Source: JBLHGU01 sp047615875 (GTDB lineage: Bacteria; Pseudomonadota; Gammaproteobacteria; Arenicellales; CAJQKF01). From it: a DNA stretch of 64,000 nt. Of the stretch, positions 27,886 to 37,241 are shown piece by piece. The notes beneath the pieces were generated by a model. It was not told where the DNA came from. It did no database searches and was given only the letters and a program-made list of their open reading frames with translations. The DNA is taken from NCBI GenBank assembly GCA_047615875.1, contig JBLHGU010000001.1, positions 62,001-126,000 on the forward strand, read 5' to 3'. The position numbers were made by a program, and so were the translations under genes. The first letter of the stretch is position 1; the number at the start of each line of letters is the position of its first letter.

Positions 27886-28281
27886 ATGAGTGAAGAAAAT
27901 CAAGATATTAACCATTTCATTGAAACAGATGGTCTCGATAGTGATCGAGAGAAAACTATCGGTCAACATATCGGTTATCGATACGATGTGAATCTGGTGC
28001 CGGATATGGATCGCTGTACGCCATTTTTGGCTAAGTATATGGAGGTCATGGGTTGGCAGGATCTGAACTGGCTGGAAGATGTTCACATGGGTTATGAAGA
28101 AGGTACACCTGCCGTGTTTGATCGTAATATCAATGGCTGGGTAACCGTGTCATCTGATATCGATCTGCCGGATAATCAACAAGATCGCGATATGATAGCG
28201 CGAGAACTGTTGGTTAAGTTTCAGATGGCTCGTAGCCATCCTATGGTAGACCTGCGTAACGCTTACGAGAAGTTTAACTAA
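27886..28281 (+). CDS. Small acidic protein of unknown function at the end of the GlxBCD operon
   Basis: The protein has 131 residues, is strongly acidic, and is preceded by AAGGA eight bases before the ATG, 10 bases after GlxD. No signal peptide or membrane segment is present. Recognisable stretches are VPDMDRCTPFLAKYMEVMGW and LPDNQQDRDMIARELLVKFQ. I do not recognise the family. Coupling to GlxD and placement before the terminator suggest an accessory or assembly factor for the complex. Confidence 0.72.
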   Translation: MSEENQDINHFIETDGLDSDREKTIGQHIGYRYDVNLVPDMDRCTPFLAKYMEVMGWQDLNWLEDVHMGYEEGTPAVFDRNINGWVTVSSDIDLPDNQQDRDMIARELLVKFQMARSHPMVDLRNAYEKFN

Positions 28282-28294
28282 TCCTCCTCGTTGA

Positions 28295-28339
28295 AGGTTC
28301 GGTGGGTGCTGTTAGTTAGCCCACCGAACCTGATTTTTT
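28295..28339 (+). terminator. Strong Rho-independent terminator of the oxidoreductase-ligase-GlxBCD operon
   Basis: AGGTTCGGTGGG and CCCACCGAACCT are perfect 12-bp arms with a 13-base loop, followed by GA and six T. It begins 13 bases after the stop of the small unknown gene and so defines the operon's 3' end. Confidence 0.9.
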
Positions 28340-28415
28340 GAGATTGTGTTGCATTTATCAGATGTCCAAATGTGAATAGTCTCAGTCTAACCACAATTTT
28401 CTGCGAATCTTTGCA

Positions 28416-28919
28416 TTGATTCACTACCTCGCCTACGGTTCCAATTTACATCCCGAACGTTTACGACGCCGTGTGCCTTCCAGTCATGCACTGGGATACG
28501 TGCAGCTAAATGGATATCAGCTGACCTTTAATAAGCGTGGAATTGATGCTTCTGGTAAGTGTGATGCCTACTTTACGGGTAACTCAGCAGACTATCTGAT
28601 CGGTGTCGTGTATTCCTTGCAGGCCGACGAACGAATTTTTCTGGATCGCGCTGAGGACCTCGGTAATTCGTATCAACTGTGCACTGAGCGGGTAATTTTC
28701 AATCAGAACGAAATGGAACTGTTTTTCTATGTCGCGAGCGCAGAATTTATTCAACCGGGCATAGCTCCCTACTACTGGTATAAAAGTTTTGTGACTGAAG
28801 GGGCAAAATTTCACAATTTACCAGCACACTACATCAGTAAATTATCTGCCACTCCTGCTAAATCAGACCCCGACCCTGATCGTCATCAGCTTCACCAGGA
28901 AATTCTGGATGCCCTTTAA
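28416..28919 (+). CDS. Gamma-glutamylcyclotransferase (GGCT)-like protein
   Basis: The protein has 167 residues. The AIG2/GGCT fold is shown by YLAYGSNLHPERLRRR at the N-terminus, a YQLTFNKRG strand, and LDRAEDLGNSY with the family's catalytic Glu. The start is a TTG; no in-frame ATG lies before the YGSNL motif. GGCT enzymes cyclise gamma-glutamyl amines or amides to 5-oxoproline. Just downstream of a probable gamma-glutamyl-amine operon this may be meaningful, but a terminator separates them. The stop abuts the stop of the convergent cyclase gene with no gap. Confidence 0.75.
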   Translation: MIHYLAYGSNLHPERLRRRVPSSHALGYVQLNGYQLTFNKRGIDASGKCDAYFTGNSADYLIGVVYSLQADERIFLDRAEDLGNSYQLCTERVIFNQNEMELFFYVASAEFIQPGIAPYYWYKSFVTEGAKFHNLPAHYISKLSATPAKSDPDPDRHQLHQEILDAL

Positions 28920-29876
28920 CTAGAGCAGTTTGAATATTTTATGGGTGCCTTCCAGACCTTTGAGCTGGACTTCACTGGGATCGCTGAAGTTCAATTCAGT
29001 GCTGCCACTAACCATTGCCCGCGTGGCATCGGAAACTACCACCTCACTCGCATTCGCCGCTGAAGCAAGTCTTGCTGTCTTATTTACAACAGTGCCGAGA
29101 AAGTCATTACTGGTCGCCACTACATCACCGGTATGAATGCCCATTCTTAACTCTAGGTGGGGTAGTCGGTCCGACTGTTCAAATTCTTTTCTGATCAGGT
29201 TTGCGGCGAGTAAGGCACTTCGCACAGACGGAAAGGTGGACATGGTCCCATCGCCAAGAGACTTAACCAGTGTGCCGCCCTGCGACTTGATGATTCCTGT
29301 AATTATGTCGTCATGCCACTTAATGGTCTCTGACCAGGGGCCATCACCAACTGTACTGGCAAGTAAGGTGGAGTCGACAATGTCTGTAAACATCACCGTG
29401 GTAGTGCCGCTCATCGTCAGGTTGTTTTTCTCTTTTTCTATAGAGGCAATAATTTCGTTAAACCCGCTAAGATCTCCACCGACTACTTCTACGTTTGGCT
29501 TAGGGAAGGACAGGTGAGCATGGGCAACTTTCCAGACTCCTTGTTCAAGTACAAACACGAAAGTAATTCTGGCGCCGGAGTCGAAATCCAATTGATTGAA
29601 TTTACACATTCCCAACCATATAGCCCAACCGGTGCCACCATTTTCGTAAGCCTTGACTTCAGTGCATTGCATTTCGAATGCCGGGTAATTGAAAGCGTGC
29701 TCTGGGTAAACTTCTCTGACCAATTTGCCAGACCAAACCTCATCGATATCGGTTCCGATATAAACCAGGCATTCCGAATCACAGAAAAGATTTTTCAGTA
29801 CATCACGATCCTTGTTGCAAAGCGATTCGGCCCATCGCCGGGCGATGGCCTTTAATTCCGCAGATTCCTTAATCAT
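28920..29876 (-). CDS. SnoaL-like domain fused to a class III nucleotide cyclase
   Basis: This is a 318-residue soluble protein. Residues 1-125 form an NTF2/SnoaL-type alpha-beta barrel (AIARRWAESLCNKD, GARITFVFVLEQGVWKVAHAHLSF), and residues 155-318 form a class III cyclase. Metal ligands are D165 in FTDIVDST and D209 in SLGDGTM; VVNKTARLA supplies the Asn and Arg positions. The SnoaL part could sense a small molecule and gate cAMP or cGMP synthesis. It is divergent from another cyclase gene at 30119. Confidence 0.85.
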   Translation of the reverse strand: MIKESAELKAIARRWAESLCNKDRDVLKNLFCDSECLVYIGTDIDEVWSGKLVREVYPEHAFNYPAFEMQCTEVKAYENGGTGWAIWLGMCKFNQLDFDSGARITFVFVLEQGVWKVAHAHLSFPKPNVEVVGGDLSGFNEIIASIEKEKNNLTMSGTTTVMFTDIVDSTLLASTVGDGPWSETIKWHDDIITGIIKSQGGTLVKSLGDGTMSTFPSVRSALLAANLIRKEFEQSDRLPHLELRMGIHTGDVVATSNDFLGTVVNKTARLASAANASEVVVSDATRAMVSGSTELNFSDPSEVQLKGLEGTHKIFKLL

Positions 29877-30118
29877 TTAAGATGCTCGGTTGTTTGGTGT
29901 TCGACTAATCGCAGTATACTATTCCCGGTCTCGCTATTGGAGAGCTTAAAGTTTTCAAGTAGATGTTTGGCCAGGGTGATGCTGGAAATACAGTTGGTGA
30001 GTGAATTCAGTTAAAATTGTTTTAACTGAGGTGTTTAATTTTGTGCAATAAACTCGATTCGTCGACACACTGACATTTATTAAGTCTCCAAGTAATATCT
30101 AATGAGTAAAAAATAGTT

Positions 30119-31861
30119 ATGAATGGCGTTTCATTGGACAGAAAGCTGGTCACCATAATGGTTTGTGATTATGTTGGTTCAACAGCGGCTATGGAGTTAG
30201 ATGAAGAAGAGAGCATACTGAAGATTGATAATTGCCTTAATCAGATTGAAGAAGTAGTCGGTGAGCATGGCGGCAGAGTGTTTAATCATGTTGGCGATGC
30301 GTTGCTTGCGGAGTTTCCAAGTGCTGTAAATGCCATAAAGTCTGCAATAGCCAGCCGCAGTAGTTTGGCAGGATTAGCGGATACCTCAAGTAGTAATATG
30401 AGATTTGGACTGCATATGGCTGATGTTGTTCAGATTGGTGACGATTTACGCGGTGACGGGGTTAATCTCGCATCGAGGATTCAGTCTGCCTCAGAGCCTG
30501 GGGAAATAGATGTGTCTGAGACTTTGGTGGCCCATATTGCAAGAAATTCGCCCTGTCGCTTTGACGACTTAGGGGAGTTTGCTTTTAAGGGGATATCTGA
30601 CCCGATTCGGGTGTATCGAGTTCGAGAACAAGCGGATCGGCATAGGTTCCAGGTAGAGCCGACCCGTGTTAAGCCGGTTAAAAAGAGCATCAGGCCGAAT
30701 TCTTTGGCTGTTTTGCCATTTAAAACAGCTACATCTGCTGATGAAGATCAGGCCTTTTTGGCAGAAGGTTTGACCGATGATTTGACTCTCGAGTTAAGTC
30801 GGTTGAGCAATCTGTTTGTTTCGTCTCGTTCGGCGACCTCCTCATTAATTTCCAATGACCCAGTTGAAATTGGTCGCACGCTGGGCGTGAAATATGTTCT
30901 CAGCGGCTCTGTGCGAAAAAGCGGTAACAGATTTCGTATGAATGTCTCGTTATCCAACACCAACGATGGAGAAATAATCTGGTCGGATAAAATCCAGCGA
31001 AGTTTTGATGATATTTTTGACATTCTTGATGAGTTGTCTATGAGAATTTCATCTACTGTTTCGGGCAGAATCGAACATGACGCGATATCAGCAGCTCGGC
31101 TAAAACGACCAGAAAATATGACGGCCTACGAATGCTATTTGCGTGGGCTGGATTTGCACCGTATGGGCGGGGTGACAGACGAGCATATTCACAATGCGAA
31201 GAAATGGTTCACAAAATCTATAGAAGAAGATCCTAACTTTGGTCGTCCTTATGCGATGTATGTTTGTTCAGACTCCGGTTTGCCAACCTTTGACATGGGC
31301 TTCGCAGAAACCTACCTGAGACGAGCCCTTGAACTTGACCCATCAGACCCCGAGGCCCATAGAATTATGGGGGTGCTCTTGATGAAGGTTTATGCCGATT
31401 ATGAGACAAGCAGAATTCACCACGAGAAGGCGTTAAAACTGGCACCCAATGATGCCTATGTTATGGGTCGCTGTGCCGCTTTCTTCCTATATGTTGGGGA
31501 ACTCGACCGTGCCGTTGAATTATTGGATCTGGCCGAAAGCCTTGACCCGTTTTTACACGTATGGGTTATGGAAGAAAGGATCGCTATTTTGCACTACGCG
31601 CAAAAGTATCGGGAAATGCTGTTGGCGTCAGAACAGTTGCCATTTCATACTCGTCGTTCCCGATGTTACCGGGCCTCCGCATTGCTTGCTTTGGGAGAGG
31701 AAGATAGAGCAAGGGGGGAGATAGAAAGATCGTTAGCTGAAAATCCTGATTTCACAACACAGTATGTAATTAGGAACGAGCCCTATCAGGATCGGGACGT
31801 ACTAAAAGAACTTTTAAAAAGGTTACACCATTTGGGGCTGCCGGCTTCACGGGAAGAATAG
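30119..31861 (+). CDS. Class III adenylate/guanylate cyclase with TolB-like and TPR domains
   Basis: The protein has 580 residues. The cyclase domain spans about residues 8-170 with metal ligands D17 (CDYVGST) and D60 (HVGDALLAEFP). A TolB/FlgO-like domain covers residues 190-335 (LAVLPFKTA...GLTDDLTLEL...YVLSGSVRKSG), then TPR repeats run to the end. This three-part layout is common in proteobacteria. No membrane segment is visible, so it is probably cytoplasmic. Starts divergently 242 bases from the SnoaL-cyclase gene. Confidence 0.87.
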   Translation: MNGVSLDRKLVTIMVCDYVGSTAAMELDEEESILKIDNCLNQIEEVVGEHGGRVFNHVGDALLAEFPSAVNAIKSAIASRSSLAGLADTSSSNMRFGLHMADVVQIGDDLRGDGVNLASRIQSASEPGEIDVSETLVAHIARNSPCRFDDLGEFAFKGISDPIRVYRVREQADRHRFQVEPTRVKPVKKSIRPNSLAVLPFKTATSADEDQAFLAEGLTDDLTLELSRLSNLFVSSRSATSSLISNDPVEIGRTLGVKYVLSGSVRKSGNRFRMNVSLSNTNDGEIIWSDKIQRSFDDIFDILDELSMRISSTVSGRIEHDAISAARLKRPENMTAYECYLRGLDLHRMGGVTDEHIHNAKKWFTKSIEEDPNFGRPYAMYVCSDSGLPTFDMGFAETYLRRALELDPSDPEAHRIMGVLLMKVYADYETSRIHHEKALKLAPNDAYVMGRCAAFFLYVGELDRAVELLDLAESLDPFLHVWVMEERIAILHYAQKYREMLLASEQLPFHTRRSRCYRASALLALGEEDRARGEIERSLAENPDFTTQYVIRNEPYQDRDVLKELLKRLHHLGLPASREE

Positions 31862-32006
31862 TCATTTTGAATATGGGAAAAATTGTTCAGGAATATATAA
31901 TCATGTTCTGTGCAGAATAAATTTAATCTCGGTAAAATACTTTAAGTGTGTGGGATTGCTGCAGTCTTAGAGTGAAATTGCTAATCTATTTTTGTCAGGT
32001 ATTAAT

Positions 32007-32780
32007 GTGTCGAAGCGATTTGAGAATAAAAGGGTTGTAATTACGGGTGGTGCAGGAGGCATAGGTCAGACTCTCGTCTCTTTGTTTTTAGAACAAGGTG
32101 CCCAGGTGCTATTCAGCGACATAGATGTGGACGCTTGCCAGAAGTTACAAACCTCCTATCTGGAGGCGGGTCGAAAAGTCGAATACCTGGCGGGTAATCT
32201 TCGCGAGAAAGCGTTCTGTGAAGCTTTGATCGATCAGTCTGTTAAACAGCTGGGTGGTTTGGATATTTTGCTAAATAACGCGGGAATCATCCCGAGAGGA
32301 GACATTCTCGATACAACTGATGATATGTGGTTTTCTGCACTGGATGTGAATTTAACTGCGGTATTTTTTCTATGCCGAGCAGCGATCCCTTATATGAAGC
32401 AGGCCGGCGGTGGGGCCATAGTCAATACCTCTTCCACCTGGGGAATTTATCCCGGGCCGGCTCATGTTGCGTACTGCACCAGCAAAGGCGCGGTCGCTGC
32501 ACTAACCAGAAACCTTGGTAGAGATCATGCCGCAGACGGTATTCGGGTTAATGCGGTCTGTCCAAATGAGGTCAATACTCCCATGATGCGCAGTGGCTTC
32601 GAAAAGCGTGGGATTGATCCGGTAAATGCCATAGCTGATTTGGGAAAAACAGTACCACTGGGACATGTGGCGGAGCCAGAAGAGATTGCTGATGTTATTG
32701 CATTTTTGGCTTCCACCGAGGCACGCTATATTTGTGGTGAGTGCATAGAGATAACCGGGGCAAAGGCGGTATATGGCTAA
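32007..32780 (+). CDS. SDR family oxidoreductase
   Basis: This is a 257-residue classical SDR from the GTG at 32007, which has a CAGG ribosome site; a TTG at 31992 is an alternative. ITGGAGGIGQTL binds the cofactor; NNAG, the Ser in NTSSTWG and the YCTSK Tyr/Lys pair are present. The C-terminal YICGECIEITGAKAVYG is the usual closing strand. It is paired 45 bases upstream of a second SDR, possibly two successive steps on a sugar or polyol. Confidence 0.85.
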   Translation: MSKRFENKRVVITGGAGGIGQTLVSLFLEQGAQVLFSDIDVDACQKLQTSYLEAGRKVEYLAGNLREKAFCEALIDQSVKQLGGLDILLNNAGIIPRGDILDTTDDMWFSALDVNLTAVFFLCRAAIPYMKQAGGGAIVNTSSTWGIYPGPAHVAYCTSKGAVAALTRNLGRDHAADGIRVNAVCPNEVNTPMMRSGFEKRGIDPVNAIADLGKTVPLGHVAEPEEIADVIAFLASTEARYICGECIEITGAKAVYG

Positions 32781-32824
32781 CAGAAATAATCCTTGCCAAC
32801 TGAAAGTAGAGAAAATCAGGTAGC

Positions 32825-33586
32825 ATGATTAATTTAATCAACAAGACCGCTGTCGTAACTGGCGGAGGGCAGGGCATTGGTCTGGGTATTAGTCAGGCCC
32901 TTTTGTCCGCGGGTGCGAAAGTTGCCGTCGTCCAACGTAGTCCTATACCAGCGGAGCTAGAAACAAATCCAAATGCCTGCTGGATTCAGGCTGATCTTGC
33001 TGAGTCAGATAGTTTTGATAAAGTGGCAGCTGAACTAGGGAAATTATTTGATTGCCTTCATGTTTTAGTCAATAACGCAGGAGTCATGTTTGAGAAAACT
33101 CTTGACGACATGAATCTGCAAGACTGGCAGAGCATGCTTGCAATTAATCTTACGGCACCCGTATTTTTATCCAAAAAATTGTTACCCTTGATGCGCGAAG
33201 CTGGCGCAGCGAGTATCATACATATTGGTTCGATAGAGGGGATAGCTGCGAATCCCGAACATGTGGCGTACTGTAGTAGTAAGGCCGCTGTACATGGATT
33301 GGCCAGGGCCATGGCGGTTGATTTGGGTAAAGACAATATTCGCGTCAATGCCATCGCTCCAGGCTGGATACGTTCGGCATTGAGTGATGACTACATAAAT
33401 GCACAGGATAATGCCCAACAGGCCTGGCAGGATCTCTTTGCTTTGCATCCCGCAGGGCGCATTGGTGAGCCGGGTGATGTGGGTAATTTAGCGGCTTTTT
33501 TGGCCTCAGAAAATGCCGCCTTTGTCACAGGCCAGGTGTTCGTTATAGATGGGGGACGTACTAGTAAGCTCCCCCTGCCATTTTAA
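32825..33586 (+). CDS. SDR family oxidoreductase
   Basis: This is a 253-residue classical SDR. TGGGQGIGLGI, LVNNAGVMF, IHIGSIEGI and YCSSK are the cofactor, structural, Ser and Tyr/Lys motifs; the ending GQVFVIDGGRT is typical. It is same-strand with the preceding SDR and 35 bases before gmd, so the four genes may be one transcript. Substrate unknown. Confidence 0.86.
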   Translation: MINLINKTAVVTGGGQGIGLGISQALLSAGAKVAVVQRSPIPAELETNPNACWIQADLAESDSFDKVAAELGKLFDCLHVLVNNAGVMFEKTLDDMNLQDWQSMLAINLTAPVFLSKKLLPLMREAGAASIIHIGSIEGIAANPEHVAYCSSKAAVHGLARAMAVDLGKDNIRVNAIAPGWIRSALSDDYINAQDNAQQAWQDLFALHPAGRIGEPGDVGNLAAFLASENAAFVTGQVFVIDGGRTSKLPLPF

Positions 33587-33621
33587 GTTTGTTTCACAAT
33601 TAGTTTTTTGTAAGGAAGATG

Positions 33622-34752
33622 ATGTCTCAAAAAGTTGCACTTATTACTGGAATTACCGGTCAGGATGGTTCCTACCTCGCCGAGTTTTTACTTGAAAAGG
33701 GCTATGAGGTTCATGGTGTCAAGCGACGTAGTTCGTCGTTGAATACTCAGCGTGTTGACCATATTTATGAAGATTCTCACATCGAGCATCAACGTTTCTT
33801 CCTTCACTATGGTGATCTGACTGATGCAACGAATCTGGTTCGTCTGGTACAAAGCATTCAGCCAGATGAAATCTATAATCTGGCTGCGCAAAGTCACGTG
33901 GCAGTTTCGTTCGAGGAACCAGAGTACACTGCTGATGTGAACGCCCTGGGCACTTTGAGACTGCTGGAATCCATTCGTATACTAGGCCTGGAAAACAAAA
34001 CCCGTTTTTACCAGGCATCCACTTCAGAGCTTTATGGTCTTGTTTACGAAACCCCTCAAACCGAGAAAACACCTTTCTATCCTCGTTCGCCTTATGGTGT
34101 TGCCAAGCTTTATGCTTACTGGATAACTATTAATTATCGAGAGTCGTATGGCATCTATGGTTGTAACGGGATTCTGTTTAATCATGAATCACCACGGCGC
34201 GGTGAAACATTTGTTACTCGCAAAATAACTAGAAGCCTGGCTAACATTTCGCAGGGGCTTGAGAAGTGTTTATTTATTGGCAACATGAATGCACTACGAG
34301 ACTGGGGTCATGCGCGAGATTATATTGAGATGCAGTGGATGATGTTGCAACAGGACGAGCCATCTGACTATGTTATAGCAACTGGCAGGCAGGTCTCGGT
34401 AAGGGAATTTATCTGCATCGCGGCTAGTAAGCTGGGTCTGGAAATTGAGTTCTCTGGTTCTGATCTGGAAGAAGTTGGTCGAGTCGTGAAAATATCGTCT
34501 TCTCAGGAAGCGACTGTTTCCAACATAAATATCGGTGACGTTATTGTTCGTGTCGATGCTAAATACTATAGACCAACAGAGGTTGAATCTTTGTTGGGTA
34601 ACCCCAGTCTGGCCAAGAGTCAGCTAGGCTGGACTCCGAAAATCAGTCTCGATGAGTTAGTCGAAGAGATGGTTGCGCATGATTTGGGCGAGGCAAAAAA
34701 ACGCCGACTGTTTCGAGATCACTCATTGAATGAGGAAAGGTCCCGTGACTAA
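33622..34752 (+). CDS. gmd: GDP-mannose 4,6-dehydratase
   Basis: This is a 376-residue extended SDR very close to characterised Gmd. The opening KVALITGITGQDGSYLAEFL, YQASTSELYGLV (catalytic Thr/Ser and Glu), YGVAKLYAYW (Tyr and Lys) and NHESPRRGETFVTRKI are all textbook. It converts GDP-D-mannose to GDP-4-keto-6-deoxymannose with bound NADP. The second of two adjacent ATGs (33622) is better spaced from AAGGA. It overlaps fcl by 8 bases. Confidence 0.97.
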   Translation: MSQKVALITGITGQDGSYLAEFLLEKGYEVHGVKRRSSSLNTQRVDHIYEDSHIEHQRFFLHYGDLTDATNLVRLVQSIQPDEIYNLAAQSHVAVSFEEPEYTADVNALGTLRLLESIRILGLENKTRFYQASTSELYGLVYETPQTEKTPFYPRSPYGVAKLYAYWITINYRESYGIYGCNGILFNHESPRRGETFVTRKITRSLANISQGLEKCLFIGNMNALRDWGHARDYIEMQWMMLQQDEPSDYVIATGRQVSVREFICIAASKLGLEIEFSGSDLEEVGRVVKISSSQEATVSNINIGDVIVRVDAKYYRPTEVESLLGNPSLAKSQLGWTPKISLDELVEEMVAHDLGEAKKRRLFRDHSLNEERSRD

Positions 34753-35707
34753 GCGGATATACGTTGCGGGTCACAATGGTATGGTTGGGTCAGCCCTGGT
34801 GCGAAGTCTCCGCCAGGACCCAGCGAATGCGGTAATAACCGCCGGGCGGAACGAGTTGGATCTGCTCGATGTCTCTCGGGTAAGGGAATTTTTACAAACC
34901 TCAAAGCCCGATCAAATATATCTCGCTGCAGCGAAAGTTGGCGGTATTCACGCTAACTCTACTTTTCCTGCAGAGTTTATTTATCAAAATCTGCAAATCG
35001 AAACCAATATTATTCATGCGGCCTGGCAGAGCGGAATCACTAAGCTGCAGTTCCTGGGCTCATCGTGTATATATCCACGACAAGCAACTCAACCCATGAA
35101 AGAGTCAGAGCTGCTTAGTGGGCCTTTGGAACCGACTAACGAACCTTATGCGCTTGCGAAAATAGCCGGTATAAAGCTGTGTGAGTCCTATAACAGACAG
35201 TACGGTACAGATTATCGCAGCGTCATGCCAACTAATCTATACGGGCCAAACGACAATTTTCATGAAAAAAATAGTCATGTGGTACCCGCGTTATTAAAAC
35301 GTTTTGATCATGCTGCCAAAAATCATGAGCCGGTTGTAACGATCTGGGGTAGCGGTCAACCAAAGAGAGAACTTTTACATGTTGATGATCTAGCCGAGGC
35401 CTGTATTTTCGTGATGAATCTGGATAGGGAGAGTCATATGGCCGTCACATCGCCCATGTTGTCGCACATTAATATTGGTACCGGAATGGATTGCAGTATT
35501 GCTGATTTGGCGGAATTGATTGCAGACATTTGTGGCTTTGAGGGCAGTATTAATTTTGATACCAGTAAGCCGGATGGGCCGCCACGAAAACTGCTCGACG
35601 TGGAACGAATTCATTCACTGGGTTGGTCTCATCGTATTGCACTTCGTGACGGCCTGACCCATGCTCTGCAGTGGTATCGAGAGCATATATTGGACCATCG
35701 AAAGTAA
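34745..35707 (+). CDS. fcl: GDP-L-fucose synthase
   Basis: This is a 320-residue epimerase/reductase from a GTG at 34745, which has a GAGGAAAGG site; an ATG at 34730 in the gmd 3' end is less likely. IYVAGHNGMVGSALVRSL is the cofactor motif, FLGSSCIYP carries the catalytic Ser, and YALAKIAGIKLCESY the Tyr/Lys. It acts on the Gmd product to make GDP-L-fucose. Length equals the E. coli enzyme. GDP-fucose would feed a surface polysaccharide or lipid made by glycosyltransferases elsewhere. Confidence 0.96.
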   Translation: MTKRIYVAGHNGMVGSALVRSLRQDPANAVITAGRNELDLLDVSRVREFLQTSKPDQIYLAAAKVGGIHANSTFPAEFIYQNLQIETNIIHAAWQSGITKLQFLGSSCIYPRQATQPMKESELLSGPLEPTNEPYALAKIAGIKLCESYNRQYGTDYRSVMPTNLYGPNDNFHEKNSHVVPALLKRFDHAAKNHEPVVTIWGSGQPKRELLHVDDLAEACIFVMNLDRESHMAVTSPMLSHINIGTGMDCSIADLAELIADICGFEGSINFDTSKPDGPPRKLLDVERIHSLGWSHRIALRDGLTHALQWYREHILDHRK

Positions 35708-35878
35708 TTCAGATCCTTGCTTTGTTTCACTTTGTTCAAGAGATGATATTTTTTTAAGTCTCGACCACTACAATTGTATAATCATCCAGGAATGCTAGAT
35801 TTTTTGCAACTGGGTATAATTTGAGTTAAATGGGCTTCCCAAATCTATTTCTATTTACTCCGCAGGAGAATTTAAAAC

Positions 35879-37219
35879 ATGACCAGAGTAGCAGTGATTG
35901 GTGCAGGTCCTTGTGGTCTCGCCCAGCTAAGATCTTTTCAGTCTGCCAAAGAAAAGGGTGCAGACGTTCCTGAAGTTGTCTGTTATGAAAAGCAGAGCGA
36001 TTGGGGTGGTTTGTGGAACTATACATGGCGTACCGGCACCGACGAGTATGGTGAGCCGGTGCATGGCAGTATGTATCGTTATCTATGGTCTAACGGGCCT
36101 AAAGAATGTCTGGAGTTCGCTGATTACACCTTTGAAGAACATTTTGGTAAGGCAATCGGCTCTTACCCGCCGCGAGCAGTTTTGTGGGACTACATTAAGG
36201 GTCGCGTTGAGAAGGCAGGTGTTCGAGATCAAATTCGATTTAGTACTGCGGTTAGAAATGTCGAATATTCAGAAGCTACGGAAAAATTCACCGTAACGGT
36301 TAACGAGCTGATCACAGATACCAACAGCTCCGAAGAATTTGACTATGTGGTCGTCAGTTCTGGGCATTTTTCAACACCGAATGTGCCACATTTCCCTGGT
36401 TCTGAATCTTACAACGGTCGTATATTGCATGGTCACGACTTCCGCGATGCGCTGGAGTTCAAGGGTAAAGATGTAATGGTTGTTGGTGCCAGCTATTCAG
36501 CTGAGGATATCGGTTCGCAGTGTTGGAAATATGGTGCCAAATCGATGACCGCCTGCTATAGAACCACTCCAATGGGATTTCACTGGCCGGATAACTGGGA
36601 AACCAAGCCATTGATTACCAGGCTAGAAGGCAAGACTGTCCACTTTAAGGACGGCACCAGTAAGGAGATTGATGCGATTATTCTTTGCACCGGCTACTTG
36701 CACCACTTTCCTTTCATGCCAGATTCACTGCGCCTTAAGACCGGTAATCGTCTATGGACGCAGAATCTGTATAAAGGCGTTGTCTGGGAGCAGAATCCAA
36801 AACTATTTTATCTCGGCATGCAGGATCAGTTTTACACATTTAACATGTTTGATGCACAGGCCTGGTATGCGCGAGATGTCATTATGGGTCGCGTAGAGCT
36901 CCCTGATCTTGATCAGATGCGCGCGAATAGTGCGATCTGGCAGGAACGTGAAGAGAAGTTGGAGGATGATGAACAGATGATCTGGTTCCAGGGCGACTAC
37001 ACCCAGGAACTGATTGATGCAACCGACTATCCAAGTTTTGATATCGAAGCGGTGAACAAGACGTTTATGGAGTGGGAGCACCATAAGCACGAAGATATTA
37101 TGGGCTTTCGCAACAACGCCTATCGTTCGCTAATGACGGGTACCATGTCGCCAACCCATCATACCCCCTGGGTCGATGCAATGGATGATTCAATGGAAAC
37201 CTATCTTGGCACCGGTTAG
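35879..37219 (+). CDS. tmm: Trimethylamine monooxygenase (bacterial FMO)
   Basis: This is a 446-residue class B flavin monooxygenase oxidising trimethylamine to TMAO with NADPH and O2. The FAD motif is VIGAGPCGLAQLRSF, the NADPH motif VVGASYSAEDIG lies near residues 200-211, and the FMO signature lies around FPGSESYNGRILHGHDFRD. Long runs such as GGLWNYTWRTGTDEYGEPV and GSMYRYLWSNGPKECLEF, and the ending HHTPWVDAMDDS, agree with the characterised Tmm group as I recall it. AGGAG precedes the start. Nearby tdm and torTSR support the role. Confidence 0.93.
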   Translation: MTRVAVIGAGPCGLAQLRSFQSAKEKGADVPEVVCYEKQSDWGGLWNYTWRTGTDEYGEPVHGSMYRYLWSNGPKECLEFADYTFEEHFGKAIGSYPPRAVLWDYIKGRVEKAGVRDQIRFSTAVRNVEYSEATEKFTVTVNELITDTNSSEEFDYVVVSSGHFSTPNVPHFPGSESYNGRILHGHDFRDALEFKGKDVMVVGASYSAEDIGSQCWKYGAKSMTACYRTTPMGFHWPDNWETKPLITRLEGKTVHFKDGTSKEIDAIILCTGYLHHFPFMPDSLRLKTGNRLWTQNLYKGVVWEQNPKLFYLGMQDQFYTFNMFDAQAWYARDVIMGRVELPDLDQMRANSAIWQEREEKLEDDEQMIWFQGDYTQELIDATDYPSFDIEAVNKTFMEWEHHKHEDIMGFRNNAYRSLMTGTMSPTHHTPWVDAMDDSMETYLGTG

Positions 37220-37241
37220 GCCTCCGTGCCAACAGTTAGTA

